NCBI RefSeq assembly: GCF_900114115.1
Contig: NZ_FORX01000004.1
Coordinates: 124,001 to 188,000 of the forward strand
Direction of reading: 5' to 3'
Length of the DNA stretch: 64,000 nucleotides
DNA from: Desulfomicrobium apsheronum
Lineage (GTDB): Bacteria; Desulfobacterota; Desulfovibrionia; Desulfovibrionales; Desulfomicrobiaceae
Under the pieces are notes generated by a model. That model saw only the letters and a list, made by a program, of their open reading frames with translations. It searched no databases and was not told where the DNA came from. Below are positions 26,545 to 35,793 of the stretch, in pieces (position 1 is the first letter of the stretch; each line of letters starts with the position of its first letter). A program made the translations under genes and the position numbers.

Positions 26545-28254
26545 TTATGAATCTGAAAATTCTGCAAAACCCTTACGAAACTCTTCCAGCCACAGGTCTG
26601 TGTCGGCTCGGCGCTGCTCAGCGAAACTTTCGGCGTGTCCCTTGAGCAGCTTCATGACCAGACGTTCACGCTTGGTCATCTCCCTGGCTTCAAGCTCCGT
26701 GAAGGCAAAATCGATGTACGCTTTTTCGTACTCGCCCAAAGTGCCGATCTTGTCTTTGTAGCCTTGCATCTGCTCTCCAAGCGCCGTCTCCAGTTCGGCC
26801 ATGGATTTCTCCACCGCCGCGACCTGTTCCTGGTAGCGCGACGATGTTTCGGCCAGCTCCTTGGCCAGGGCCAGGGTGTCCGTAAGCCGCGCCAGACGGG
26901 AAAGATACACGGACAGGTTGACCCCGTTGCGGGCCGCATCCTGGGCCAGGCTGCGCGCGCTCTCACGCTGGGCCAGTTCCAGGCGCTCGCGGGCCTTCTC
27001 CAGGGTGGACTGTACCGCGCCAAGCGGTTCGCGCAGACCCGGATTCTCCTTGATCAGCCGCTCGATGATGGGGTCCGCCGACCCGATCTGAACCGAGGCC
27101 TGACTGACAAGGTTATCGAGGGTGCGACCCACGGGCATGGTCCTTCGCAGGTCGGCCTTGTAGGCCTCGTATTCCTTCTCGATGCGGGTGCGCTGGGCCG
27201 AGGTCACGACCACGTTGGCTCCGATGGCCAGACGTGCCCCGGTGTTGAAGGATCGCCGCTCCTCGACCTTCTTCTCGTCCACGTTCCAGGCGTAGACGTC
27301 GAGCTCGGCCCGCAGCGCGCTGCGCAGGTCCGCGGGGGGGGTCGAGACACTTCCGCCGCGCACGGCCACGCCGCCGGGCTTGCCCTGCCAGATTTCCGGC
27401 CGGAACAGCCCCGAGGTCATCTCCTGGGCATTGCCGAAGAGGTCGTGAAAGCCGCCCGCGGCGGGCTTACGCAGCCCCACCGGCCGCAATTGATGCTTGG
27501 CGTTGCCAAGGTGCCACGCGAACTCGTTGGCCTCGGCTGCCGGAAAAGGCAGACCGTTGTCGAAGGTGCCGGCCTGGATGGCAACGAGGCCGCCACGGGC
27601 GCAGTATTCCCATTCGTCTTCGGTGGGCAGGCGCATGAATCCGGGCGCCTCGTCCACACGCGGCATGGCTTCGACCCGTTCGGGATGGGCGGGATCGAAC
27701 AGCCACTGATTGTAACGACGGATGAATTCAAGCACATCCCCATGACCGACATAGGCCAGCGGCATCATGAGCGCGTCGCGCAACTCGCGGCCTTTCAGCG
27801 TCGGCAGCTTCTGGTCCTCCGGGTCGCCGCTGGCGGCCAGGAGCGCGTCCATGCCCATGACCGCGACAAACTGGCCCCGGGTCAGTTCGTATTTGGCCAT
27901 GACCAGCTCCCAGGTTCCATCCGGGCCGGATGGAAAGGAGCCGCTGATCTGGGTGCGTTGCAGCCCCTCGAAGATTCCGCCGGCCGCGTCGCCGATCTGG
28001 ATGATGCGGCTCTGGTCGCCCCAGAATCCGCTGCCCGGCACAGGAACCTTGCGAAAAACCATCTGGGCGTCGCCCGGCATGGGCAGGATCAGGTCGCCTT
28101 CGGCCGGTTTCGGGTTGAAAGGAGTCTGCGGCGGCGCTTCGGCCAGGGCCGCCGTGATCGAGACAGCGTGACTGAGCACGCATGCCGCCGCGAAAAAGAG
28201 AAAAAACATCACGGCCAAAAGTCGCCGGCCCGGCCTCACGCCATCATTGCTCAC
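26545..28254 (-). CDS. SUMF1/PvdO-fold periplasmic protein (TagR-like) with helical C terminus
   Basis: A 569-residue protein with a signal or anchor segment (about 9-40) and a formylglycine-generating-enzyme-like (SUMF1) domain over roughly 60-330; the hallmark RLPTEDEWEYCARGG lies at 208-221, with a later RGGS motif. The catalytic cysteine region of true sulfatase-activating enzymes is absent, so it is probably a binding protein like PvdO or TagR. The last ~230 residues form a long helical/coiled-coil extension. The GTG at 28254, with GGAGG 6 bases upstream, overlaps the end of the permease gene (GTGAGCAATGA), giving strong coupling to it. Confidence 0.82.
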   Translation of the reverse strand: MSNDGVRPGRRLLAVMFFLFFAAACVLSHAVSITAALAEAPPQTPFNPKPAEGDLILPMPGDAQMVFRKVPVPGSGFWGDQSRIIQIGDAAGGIFEGLQRTQISGSFPSGPDGTWELVMAKYELTRGQFVAVMGMDALLAASGDPEDQKLPTLKGRELRDALMMPLAYVGHGDVLEFIRRYNQWLFDPAHPERVEAMPRVDEAPGFMRLPTEDEWEYCARGGLVAIQAGTFDNGLPFPAAEANEFAWHLGNAKHQLRPVGLRKPAAGGFHDLFGNAQEMTSGLFRPEIWQGKPGGVAVRGGSVSTPPADLRSALRAELDVYAWNVDEKKVEERRSFNTGARLAIGANVVVTSAQRTRIEKEYEAYKADLRRTMPVGRTLDNLVSQASVQIGSADPIIERLIKENPGLREPLGAVQSTLEKARERLELAQRESARSLAQDAARNGVNLSVYLSRLARLTDTLALAKELAETSSRYQEQVAAVEKSMAELETALGEQMQGYKDKIGTLGEYEKAYIDFAFTELEAREMTKRERLVMKLLKGHAESFAEQRRADTDLWLEEFRKGFAEFSDS

Positions 28255-30073
28255 GAATGACCTCCGCAGGATCAATGCATGTCGCCCGCCACGCGGCTGC
28301 CAGAGAGGCAAGAGCCGCCAGGGCGAGGGTTGTCAGACAGAAAACCGGAACATACGGCCCCGGCAAGACGCAAAAAGCCTCGCCCGGAGCAAGCTCGGAG
28401 GCAAAGGCATGGTTGATGGTCGCAGCCAGGGCCGCGTAGCCGCCAAATCCGGCCGCAAGGCCCAGCGCGGCGATCATGAGCCCCTGTGCGATGGGAAAGA
28501 AAAAGACATGCCTGCGCGCAAAACCGAGCAGTCTGAGCACCCCAAGATCACGCCTGCGCCGTTCCACGGCTGCATACAGACTGGCCACCAGCACCGCCGT
28601 CCCTCCGAAAAGCCCCAGCAGCGCGATGAGCCAGAAGAGGCGGGTAAGCCCCCTGTCCAGGACCTGGATGCGCTCGATGGCCTCCACTTCGGCAATGACC
28701 TCGATGCCCTGGCCCTTGAGCCGGTGGTAGAGTCCCGGGACATCGTCGATGCCTTGCGCATAGAGCCGAAAGCCCCGATACCCGCCGCGCGCCATTTCAA
28801 AGCGCCCCGTGCCGCGATCGAAAGCCACGGCGCGCTGCGTGGCGGTGCGCAGCACTCCCAAAAGCTCCACCGGCACCACCGGATGCTCAAGGGCGGTCTC
28901 CCCGAGCACGTGCAGATCGAACTCCAGCTCGGCCACGCCCTGGCTGCGCAGCGACGGCGTTTCTCCGGCGGGCACGCCCTGGGCGGCGGGCCACAGGACG
29001 CCGGGAATCCCCTCGGGCAGCCGTCCGGCGTATCCGCCCCACGGCGTCGGCGGGACCCCGAGCAGTCGCGCTTCTTCCTCACCAAGGGACAGGCCCACGA
29101 GGCGCAGCTCCTCTTCTCCGCGCTTGACCACGACATCACGGACATAGGGCAAAAGCACGCGGGTGTATCCACGCAGCTTCTGCTCGATGGCCCGCAGGTT
29201 TGAGGCGGTCAGGGAAGTCCCCGGCGAAAGCAGGTTGTAGATTGCAAGGCCAGGGGGCGGCGAAAATCCGAGCAGTTCCCGTGCCCCTTCCGGGGTCAGG
29301 TCCGCGATACGGCCAAATCCGGTGTTGATGACCAGCCCCGACCGGATGATGGGAAAGAGCGGTTCGGGCAGCACGAGCACGGCCCCGTCGAAGCTGGCAA
29401 AGGGCTCGGGAGTATCTCCGGCCCAGCCGCGCGCCGGGGCCGCGTAGCCCTCCTTGTAGGCCTCGACGTCGAGCACGAACGAAAGAGGCGCATAGACCCG
29501 CGCAAGAGAGCCTGCCCGCGCATCAAGCACGGCCGCGACCTTGAGCCGGACCTCCACATTCTCCGTACGCCCGCCCCTGGAGCGCGTCACCCGCGCCACG
29601 ACTTCTTCGCCGGCCTTTACGCCCAGGCGCCGGGCGGCTTCGGCCGTGAGCACTGCCGCGCCGTCCTCGGGCACGATGGCACCGTTCTCAAGCAGCAGCG
29701 GATCGCCGGGCGCGGTCGGGATGAGGTCGAAAAGCTCGGCCTTGCCCGCGTCCTCACGCACCATGCTGATGACCGAGGACAAAGGCAGGATGGTCGGGGT
29801 CAGAAAGCCGATGCCAGGCCAGGAGGCCACATCCGTGAACCACTCGGGCTTGTATTCCCTGGTTTGCGCAGGCCGGATCTCACGGAAAACCGGGTCCTCG
29901 ACCAGGCGTTCGCGCAGGGTCTGGATGGTGCCGTGTTTCAGGCCAAGCAGGACAAGCAGGGGAGAGATCACCGCTGCGAGTGCGATGACCAGGCAGAGGG
30001 TCAGAATCCATTCGTGCCGCAGATGCAGGGCGGCGAGAGCCGGGATGAGCCGTAAAGGACGGGGAGAGGTCAT
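28244..30073 (-). CDS. FtsX/MacB-type ABC permease (TagS-like)
   Basis: A 609-residue inner-membrane protein with one N-terminal helix (about 24-45), a large periplasmic domain and three C-terminal helices, the layout of FtsX/LolC/MacB permeases. These proteins usually do not move small solutes but transmit ATP-driven movement to periplasmic or outer-membrane partners. The ATG at 30073 overlaps the ATPase stop by four bases. Order ATPase-permease-SUMF1 protein-lipoprotein matches TagT-TagS-TagR-TagQ of type VI secretion loci. The family assignment as an FtsX-like permease is secure; TagS orthology is inference from context. Confidence 0.85.
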   Translation of the reverse strand: MTSPRPLRLIPALAALHLRHEWILTLCLVIALAAVISPLLVLLGLKHGTIQTLRERLVEDPVFREIRPAQTREYKPEWFTDVASWPGIGFLTPTILPLSSVISMVREDAGKAELFDLIPTAPGDPLLLENGAIVPEDGAAVLTAEAARRLGVKAGEEVVARVTRSRGGRTENVEVRLKVAAVLDARAGSLARVYAPLSFVLDVEAYKEGYAAPARGWAGDTPEPFASFDGAVLVLPEPLFPIIRSGLVINTGFGRIADLTPEGARELLGFSPPPGLAIYNLLSPGTSLTASNLRAIEQKLRGYTRVLLPYVRDVVVKRGEEELRLVGLSLGEEEARLLGVPPTPWGGYAGRLPEGIPGVLWPAAQGVPAGETPSLRSQGVAELEFDLHVLGETALEHPVVPVELLGVLRTATQRAVAFDRGTGRFEMARGGYRGFRLYAQGIDDVPGLYHRLKGQGIEVIAEVEAIERIQVLDRGLTRLFWLIALLGLFGGTAVLVASLYAAVERRRRDLGVLRLLGFARRHVFFFPIAQGLMIAALGLAAGFGGYAALAATINHAFASELAPGEAFCVLPGPYVPVFCLTTLALAALASLAAAWRATCIDPAEVIREQ

Positions 30074-30828
30074 GGGGAACCCTCCGTGACCGGCCTGCAC
30101 AGCGAACTGGTGACATGTTCGGAGACCTGCCGCGTATCGAAGGTGTAGGCGACATCGGCGCGGTCCATGACCAGATCCACGTCATGGGTGACCACCACCA
30201 CGGCCACGGCTTCGTCGCGGGCCAGACGGTGCATGTCGTCCATGATGGCCCGCGCCCGGGCCTTGTCCACGGCCGCCGTGGGCTCGTCGGCCAGGACCAG
30301 CCGCGGCTGGTGCGCCAGGGCGCGCAGGATGGCCACCCGCTGCCGCTGCCCGATGGACAGGGCCACGGGCATCCGGTCCAGGCAACCGGCAACCCCGAGG
30401 CGATCGGCCAGCGCCGTCACCCGGGTCTCCGTGATCTCGCCGCCTTTGATCCGCGCGGGCAGGCAGATGTTCTGCCGCACGCTCAAAAAAGGCAGCAGGC
30501 CTCCGGTTTGCAAAACGTAGCCGAACAGGTCGCGACGCAATGCGGACAAGCCGTCCTCGTCGTCCCGGGCCCACAGGGCCGCCACGTCGATGGGAACCGT
30601 CGCTTCCCCGGAGGTGATCTCGAAGCGCTCGACCCGTGTCGGAGCCATGACCAGGGCGAGCGTGTCGAGCAGCGTGCTCTTGCCGCAGCCGCTCTCGCCG
30701 ATGACCGCGACCATCTGCCCGGGACGGACCGCGAAATGCGGCACGTGCAGTTCGAAAACGCTCTCGCTCTGGGAACGCGTCTTGACGAGCCCGTCCAGGC
30801 GGATCATGGGCGCGATCGCTTCAGCCAT
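30070..30828 (-). CDS. ABC transporter ATPase (LolD-like, TagT-like position)
   Basis: A 252-residue ATPase of the MacB/LolD class, partner of the FtsX-type permease that follows. Walker A is GESGCGKST (44-52), the signature is LSIGQRQR (Ile for the usual Gly) and Walker B is LVLADEP; a His switch is present in VVVTHD. The ATG at 30828 with GGGAG 5 bases upstream lies 11 bases after the VWA gene stop; a longer frame to 30969 only overlaps that gene. Probable role: energising a periplasmic signalling or release step together with the permease, SUMF1-fold protein and lipoprotein. Confidence 0.88.
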   Translation of the reverse strand: MAEAIAPMIRLDGLVKTRSQSESVFELHVPHFAVRPGQMVAVIGESGCGKSTLLDTLALVMAPTRVERFEITSGEATVPIDVAALWARDDEDGLSALRRDLFGYVLQTGGLLPFLSVRQNICLPARIKGGEITETRVTALADRLGVAGCLDRMPVALSIGQRQRVAILRALAHQPRLVLADEPTAAVDKARARAIMDDMHRLARDEAVAVVVVTHDVDLVMDRADVAYTFDTRQVSEHVTSSLCRPVTEGSP

Positions 30829-30839
30829 GCCGCTCCCGC

Positions 30840-32966
30840 CTAGGGCAGGTAGTCCAGATGCAGCGGATAGACCAGATCCTGGTCCGGGTCCGTGTCGTTG
30901 AGACGGAACCATGCATCGACCTGCTCGTTGATGGTGCGGTACTGATCGAGTTTGGCCAGGACGCTCCACTCCAGCTGCGAGCGCTGCTCCGCCGTCATGC
31001 TCGCGAACATGTCGTCGGTCAGGGACAGGATGTCGCTCTTGTAGGGCAGACTCTGGATGAATGCGGGCAAAAGCCCGGACTCGGCCAGCGTCGCGGCCCC
31101 GCCGATGTCGTCAGGGCGCTTCATGGTCTGGCCGGATACGCTCTGCAGGGCTTCGAAGAACTGCCCCTGAGTGACCTGGGCGCGCATCAGCGCCTGCACG
31201 ACCTGATCCAGGGACTGGGCCAGGGAGGACAGCTGTTCGCGTGTGACCAAGACGCGCACGTCTAGGGCGCGGTCGGCGGGGTTGATCAGGTCGCGGTCCA
31301 GGGTCCAGGCCACGATATCCTTGGGCGGGGTGGCCTCCTTGCCGACGTACTCGATGAGCGCGGCCTCCCAGAGCTTGTCGAACTCCTCAAGCGGAGCCGC
31401 CCCGACCGCGTCGGCCGCCCCGGCGGTATCGGCGCCGGCGGAACCGCCCATGGTTTCGTTGAGCTTGGCGTTGATGCGGCTTGTCAGATGTTCGGCCAGA
31501 TCGCGGTACTGCTGCTCCTCGAAGGCGTTGACCTCCCTAATGGCGGAACTCTCGGGGTTACCGCGCACCCGGGCGAGGTGGGAGAATTGGGCCAGGGCCC
31601 GGGGGTGATCCTCGGCGGCGCGGGGATCCTGCAGGTGAATGGCGAAAAGATGCACCTGGGCGTCGTCGTATTCGCGGCGCAGATCGGTCTCGTCCTTGCC
31701 GGTGGTGTTCTGGGGGTGTCCTTTGGGATGGGAGCTGGCGTCACCGACGAAAATGACGAAGCGCAAAGCCCCTTCACGCCATTTGGAATGCAGGGCCACG
31801 TCCACTCCGGCAAAGGCTTCCTCGGCATAGTCCACGCTGCCCACGGCCGTTGCACCACCGTCCTTTTCAAGCAGTTCGACCAGCTGCTCGCCGGGCACCA
31901 GTTCGGGCGTCAGGTTGCGGGTCACGTATTCAAGCTGGGGAGCGGCCGCCAGGGAATCCCGGAAGACCACAAGGCCGAAACGGAAGCGATCGGCGGTCTC
32001 GGCGCTGAATTTTCTGGTCATCCCGGCCACGGCCTCGCGGGTCATGTCGATGAAGGGCTGCATGCTGCGGCTGGTGTCGATGACGAAGACGACATCGGTC
32101 TTCACGTCGCGCATGGTGGCTCCGCCAGCCGAGCGGCCCACCTGCGCCTGTTCCAGATAGTCGGGACTTTTAAGGGTGTCGGCACCGCGGCTGTTCGGCA
32201 CGGCGGCGGCCAATTGCAGGAGGCGCGCGTCGTCGCCGTCGATCCTGGTCTGCGACCACTGCAGGATGGGCAGGACATAGAATTGGCGGGTGATGTCCAC
32301 AAAACGCTGCGGTTCCATGCTGACAACGCTGTCGGGGATGTTTTTGGCGTCTATGGCGTCGTAGATGCCCTTGGCCTTGCCGGCCATGTCCATGTCGTCG
32401 ACCACGGCTTCAAGCGCGGCGCGGTCGTTGAACATGAGTACGGGCCTGCGTCCTTCAAGAGGATTGCCGGGATGGGTGTAGGAAACCAGCAGGGCCTGCC
32501 GCCATTCGAGCACGTCCCGGGCCTGCATCCAGCCCTCGGGCTCGGTCTTGGAACGGCCGACCTGGTACCACCCGCGCGGATCCGAGGCCTGGCTCAGGTC
32601 GAGATTCTGGCGGTCGAACACATAGAGGGGACGAAAAGCGGGAACATTGGCCAGGACGATTCCGTCTTCGCTCGCCGCCGCATCGCGGTACATGGCGGAA
32701 AAAGGACGCGGCAGGATGCGCAGCGGCAACTGGGTGGCGGCTTCCAGGCATGGGCTGCCGGGCTGGCAGACGATTCCGTCATCAGGCGGGGTGGCCCCGA
32801 CATGTCCGACATCTCCTTCCAGCGCGGCAAGACCGTCCGCCGGCGCATGCCCCTGGGTCCCTTCGAGATCCGCGAGGGCCGCGAGTCCTGTTCCGGCAAA
32901 GGCTGTCAGGCACATAACCGTGCCCAGAGAGAGGATTCTCCGTGCGGACGCGAGATAACGAGACAT
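30840..32966 (-). CDS. Exported von Willebrand factor A protein (PpkA-VWA-like)
   Basis: A 708-residue exported protein that heads the minus-strand run. After a signal peptide (about 1-31) comes an SH3-like beta region (about 80-160, with GWYQVGRSK and EGWMQARDVLEW) and a VWA domain whose MIDAS motif DTSRS is at 297-301. The C-terminal ~220 residues are helical. The periplasmic half of the T6SS kinase PpkA also carries a VWA domain and is encoded next to TagQRST; here no kinase domain is attached. AGGAGG precedes the ATG at 32966. Metal-dependent binding of a protein partner is the usual role of such domains. Confidence 0.83.
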   Translation of the reverse strand: MSRYLASARRILSLGTVMCLTAFAGTGLAALADLEGTQGHAPADGLAALEGDVGHVGATPPDDGIVCQPGSPCLEAATQLPLRILPRPFSAMYRDAAASEDGIVLANVPAFRPLYVFDRQNLDLSQASDPRGWYQVGRSKTEPEGWMQARDVLEWRQALLVSYTHPGNPLEGRRPVLMFNDRAALEAVVDDMDMAGKAKGIYDAIDAKNIPDSVVSMEPQRFVDITRQFYVLPILQWSQTRIDGDDARLLQLAAAVPNSRGADTLKSPDYLEQAQVGRSAGGATMRDVKTDVVFVIDTSRSMQPFIDMTREAVAGMTRKFSAETADRFRFGLVVFRDSLAAAPQLEYVTRNLTPELVPGEQLVELLEKDGGATAVGSVDYAEEAFAGVDVALHSKWREGALRFVIFVGDASSHPKGHPQNTTGKDETDLRREYDDAQVHLFAIHLQDPRAAEDHPRALAQFSHLARVRGNPESSAIREVNAFEEQQYRDLAEHLTSRINAKLNETMGGSAGADTAGAADAVGAAPLEEFDKLWEAALIEYVGKEATPPKDIVAWTLDRDLINPADRALDVRVLVTREQLSSLAQSLDQVVQALMRAQVTQGQFFEALQSVSGQTMKRPDDIGGAATLAESGLLPAFIQSLPYKSDILSLTDDMFASMTAEQRSQLEWSVLAKLDQYRTINEQVDAWFRLNDTDPDQDLVYPLHLDYLP

Positions 32967-33001
32967 GACACCTCCTGACTGCGTGAGTTGGAATTCTACG
33001 T

Positions 33002-33067
33002 ATTGCAATGAACGGCGTTACAAAATTTATCCACAAAAGTAATAAAATAAACTGAACAATAATGCAA
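33002..33067 (-). promoter_or_regulatory. Candidate promoter and ATTGCAAT site of the 13-gene minus-strand run
   Basis: On the minus strand TTGCAT (33067-33062) and TATTAC (33044-33039) are 17 bases apart in a very AT-rich stretch upstream of the VWA gene. The palindrome ATTGCAAT at 33002-33009, in the expected leader, matches the core of the palindromes at the two giant-gene promoters. No terminator was seen between the ybbP gene and this point. Confidence 0.5.
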
Positions 33068-33261
33068 ACTTATATTAGGCAAGTCGAGCCGAAAAGAACA
33101 AAATAAGTATGTAACTGCTGAATGTAATCAAAAATAACACCAAAGAAGTCTCTCTATTTCAGCATGTTGAAAAAGGGCGCTGAACTGGGCTCAATTCCAG
33201 ACCAAAAGGATTCGGAAAGATCGCGGATCATGCAAACCTGGGCGCAAAAACTCCAAATGCA

Positions 33262-35793
33262 TCATTCGTTGCGCAAAAACGGAGCCGCCTTGCGGCCCAG
33301 AACGCGCCAGGTACCAAGCAGACCCATGAACAACGACACCCCGACACCGGCCAGTACGGTCAAAAGGCCCATGGTGAGGTCCGGCCGGAACTGCATGCGC
33401 AGCAGGCCCTGGACCACGCCCCAGGCCGTGATCGTGCCCAGCGCAAGGCTGCCAAGGCCCGTGAACAATCCGGCCAGGGAGAACTCGGCCACGAGGATGG
33501 CCAGGATGTCGCGCCGTGTTGCCCCACAGACCTTGTAGATGACGCTGTCGTAAATGCGGCGGTGCTGGTCCGCAGAGAAGGCTCCGGCCAGGACCAGAAA
33601 CCCGACCAGGAGCGCCACTCCGGCCATGACCTGGAAGATGCGCACCGTGCGGGTCAAGATCAGCGCCGCGTTGTCGAGCACCTCGCGGATGGTGATCACG
33701 GCCACCTCCGGAAAGGCTTCCGTGGCACGGGCGTACAGGGATTCCGTGTCGTCCACGCCGTAGGCCGCCCCGAGCCAGGTCTGCGGAGCGGTGTCGAGGG
33801 TGTTCGGAGAAAAGATGATGGCGAACTGCATGGCCAGGGTCCGCCAGTCGACCTCGCGGATGCTGGTGATGGTCCCGGTCAGGTTTCGGCCCAGCACATT
33901 GACGGTCAGCGTGTCACCAAGATCCACCCCGAACCCCTGGGCCAGGTCGGAAGTCAAAGAAATGAGCGGCGGACCGGCATACCCGCTCTCCCACCACTGG
34001 CCCCGCAGGAGGGTGCTGCCGCGCGGAAAGTCCTCGCTGTAGGAGAGGCCGCGGTCCCCGCGCACGGCCCAGGCCACCTCCTCGGCCACGGTGGCGTTCT
34101 CCACCGGCGTGTCGCCGATGCGCACGATGCGCCCCCGGATCATGGGGCGCAGATCCAGCCGCGACAGGCCGGGGGTGTCATTGGCCAGGGCGCGAAACCG
34201 CTCGACCTGATCGGGCCGGATGTCCATGAAGAAAAAGTCCGGGGCCTCCTCGGCCAATTCGGCGGTCAGCGCCCTGGTCAGGCTGGAATTGACCATGACC
34301 ACGGCCACCAGGGCCGTCAGTCCAAAACCCAGGGCAAAGACCAGGCTCACGCCCGGCGAGCCCGGGCGATGGATGTTGGCCACGCCGATGCGGGCGCTGG
34401 GCCAGGGCAATCGCGGCGCCCTGGCCGCCAGCCAGCGAATGATCCGGGCCAGCCCCTTGAAGAGCACGAAGGCCATGATGGTGCCGCCCACGAACCATGC
34501 CGCGAGCTTGTTGTTGCCCGCGAACCAGAAGACCATCAGCGCCAGCAGGACAAAGGCGGCGGCCGTGGGCAGGATCGCAGCGCGCGGGATGCGCGCCATG
34601 TCGGCCGAGATGTAGCCCCGGAAAATCCCCGAAGGGCGCACCATGACCGCGCGAAAGAGGGGCGGCATGGAGAAGGCCAGGGTCGTGACCAGCCCGAAGA
34701 GAGCGGCCTGGATCAGGGGGGCGAAATAAATGCCGGCGCGGACCTGAATGGGCAGGACGTCGGAAAAGAATCGCCCCGCCAGCCAGGGCACAACACTCCC
34801 GGCCAGCATCCCGGCGCAGGCTCCGACAAAACCCAGGAACAGGACCTGCGCCAGATACGAGATGAACAGCACCCTGCTCGAACCGCCCATGCACTTCATG
34901 GCGGCCATGTGGTTGAGCCGTCCGCCAAGATATCCGCGCACGCCCCCGGCGATGCCCAGGCCCCCGACCAGAAGCGCGCCCAGGCCGATGAGGGTCAGAT
35001 CCACGCTCAGGCGCTCCAGTACGGTGCGGATGCGCGGTGCAGCGTGAATGTAGTCGCGCACCCGCCAACCCGAATCGGGGTGGTCGGCGCGGATCCGGGC
35101 TACCATCTGTTCGGCGTCCCCGCCATCAAGACGGAGCAGATACTCGGCGCGGAACAGGCTGCCCGGCTGGGTCAGGCCGGTCTGCGCGAAGACGTCGGCA
35201 GAGACCATGAGCCGGGGCCCGAGGCTGAAGAATTCGACCACGCGGTCCGGCTCGCGCTCGATGATCCCGCGCAGGGCGAAGCGCACGTCGCCGACACGGA
35301 TCTCATCCCCCACCGCAACCTGAAGCCTGGTGAGAAGTCCCCGGTCGGCAACGGCTCCGGGCAGACCGTCCCTGACGGCGAACAGATCCTGCACCTCATT
35401 GCCGCCTTCCAGTTCCATGCGACCGTACAGGGGATAGAGCGCGTCCACGCCCTTGAACTCGACCAGCACGGATTTTGCGGCCACTCCCTGCGCGTCGGCG
35501 CGGGCCATGGTGCGCGTGGAAAGGATCCGGCTCATTTCGCCGAAACTGCCGAGATATGCCGCTTCGTCCTCGCTCAAGCTGCGTGAGGTGAGGCTCACGC
35601 TCACGTCCCCACCGAGGATGGCCTTGGCGTCACCGGCCAGTCCGGCTTCGAAGGCGCGCCCCAGGGAACCCACGGCGCTGATGGCCAGAACCCCCAGAAA
35701 CAGGCAGCCCAGAAAGACGCCAAAACCGCGCAGGCCGCCCCGCAGCTCACGGCGGCACAGCGTCAGGGACAATTGCAAATCTTTGATACCCAT
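33262..35793 (-). CDS. ybbP: ABC transporter permease of the YbbP type
   Basis: An 843-residue inner-membrane protein with two FtsX-type permease modules and extra membrane segments, close to the length of E. coli YbbP (about 800). The gene shares one base with the ATPase stop (TGATG) and is preceded by GGAGG inside that gene. Together with the ATPase and the divergent tesA it forms the arrangement ybbP-ybbA/tesA known from Enterobacteria. The exact substrate of YbbAP is not settled. It is separate from the FtsX-type pair at 28244-30828, which belongs to another operon. Confidence 0.88.
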   Translation of the reverse strand: MGIKDLQLSLTLCRRELRGGLRGFGVFLGCLFLGVLAISAVGSLGRAFEAGLAGDAKAILGGDVSVSLTSRSLSEDEAAYLGSFGEMSRILSTRTMARADAQGVAAKSVLVEFKGVDALYPLYGRMELEGGNEVQDLFAVRDGLPGAVADRGLLTRLQVAVGDEIRVGDVRFALRGIIEREPDRVVEFFSLGPRLMVSADVFAQTGLTQPGSLFRAEYLLRLDGGDAEQMVARIRADHPDSGWRVRDYIHAAPRIRTVLERLSVDLTLIGLGALLVGGLGIAGGVRGYLGGRLNHMAAMKCMGGSSRVLFISYLAQVLFLGFVGACAGMLAGSVVPWLAGRFFSDVLPIQVRAGIYFAPLIQAALFGLVTTLAFSMPPLFRAVMVRPSGIFRGYISADMARIPRAAILPTAAAFVLLALMVFWFAGNNKLAAWFVGGTIMAFVLFKGLARIIRWLAARAPRLPWPSARIGVANIHRPGSPGVSLVFALGFGLTALVAVVMVNSSLTRALTAELAEEAPDFFFMDIRPDQVERFRALANDTPGLSRLDLRPMIRGRIVRIGDTPVENATVAEEVAWAVRGDRGLSYSEDFPRGSTLLRGQWWESGYAGPPLISLTSDLAQGFGVDLGDTLTVNVLGRNLTGTITSIREVDWRTLAMQFAIIFSPNTLDTAPQTWLGAAYGVDDTESLYARATEAFPEVAVITIREVLDNAALILTRTVRIFQVMAGVALLVGFLVLAGAFSADQHRRIYDSVIYKVCGATRRDILAILVAEFSLAGLFTGLGSLALGTITAWGVVQGLLRMQFRPDLTMGLLTVLAGVGVSLFMGLLGTWRVLGRKAAPFLRNE

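Noticed and set aside
26635-28260. 541-codon plus-strand open frame opposite the SUMF1-fold gene
   Set aside because: Antisense shadow; the minus strand has recognised domain motifs and coupled starts.
25870-32966. The module as a complete type VI secretion locus
   Set aside because: No TssB/C, ClpV, Hcp, VgrG, TssJ/L/M, FHA protein, kinase or phosphatase is present in the 64 kb.
5988-33067. The region as a prophage or integrative element
   Set aside because: No integrase, transposase, phage structural gene, tRNA target or flanking direct repeat was seen, and the GC content matches the rest.
33562-35586. 674-codon plus-strand open frame opposite ybbP
   Set aside because: Low-complexity Gln/Gly/His/Asp-rich translation, antisense to a clear permease gene.
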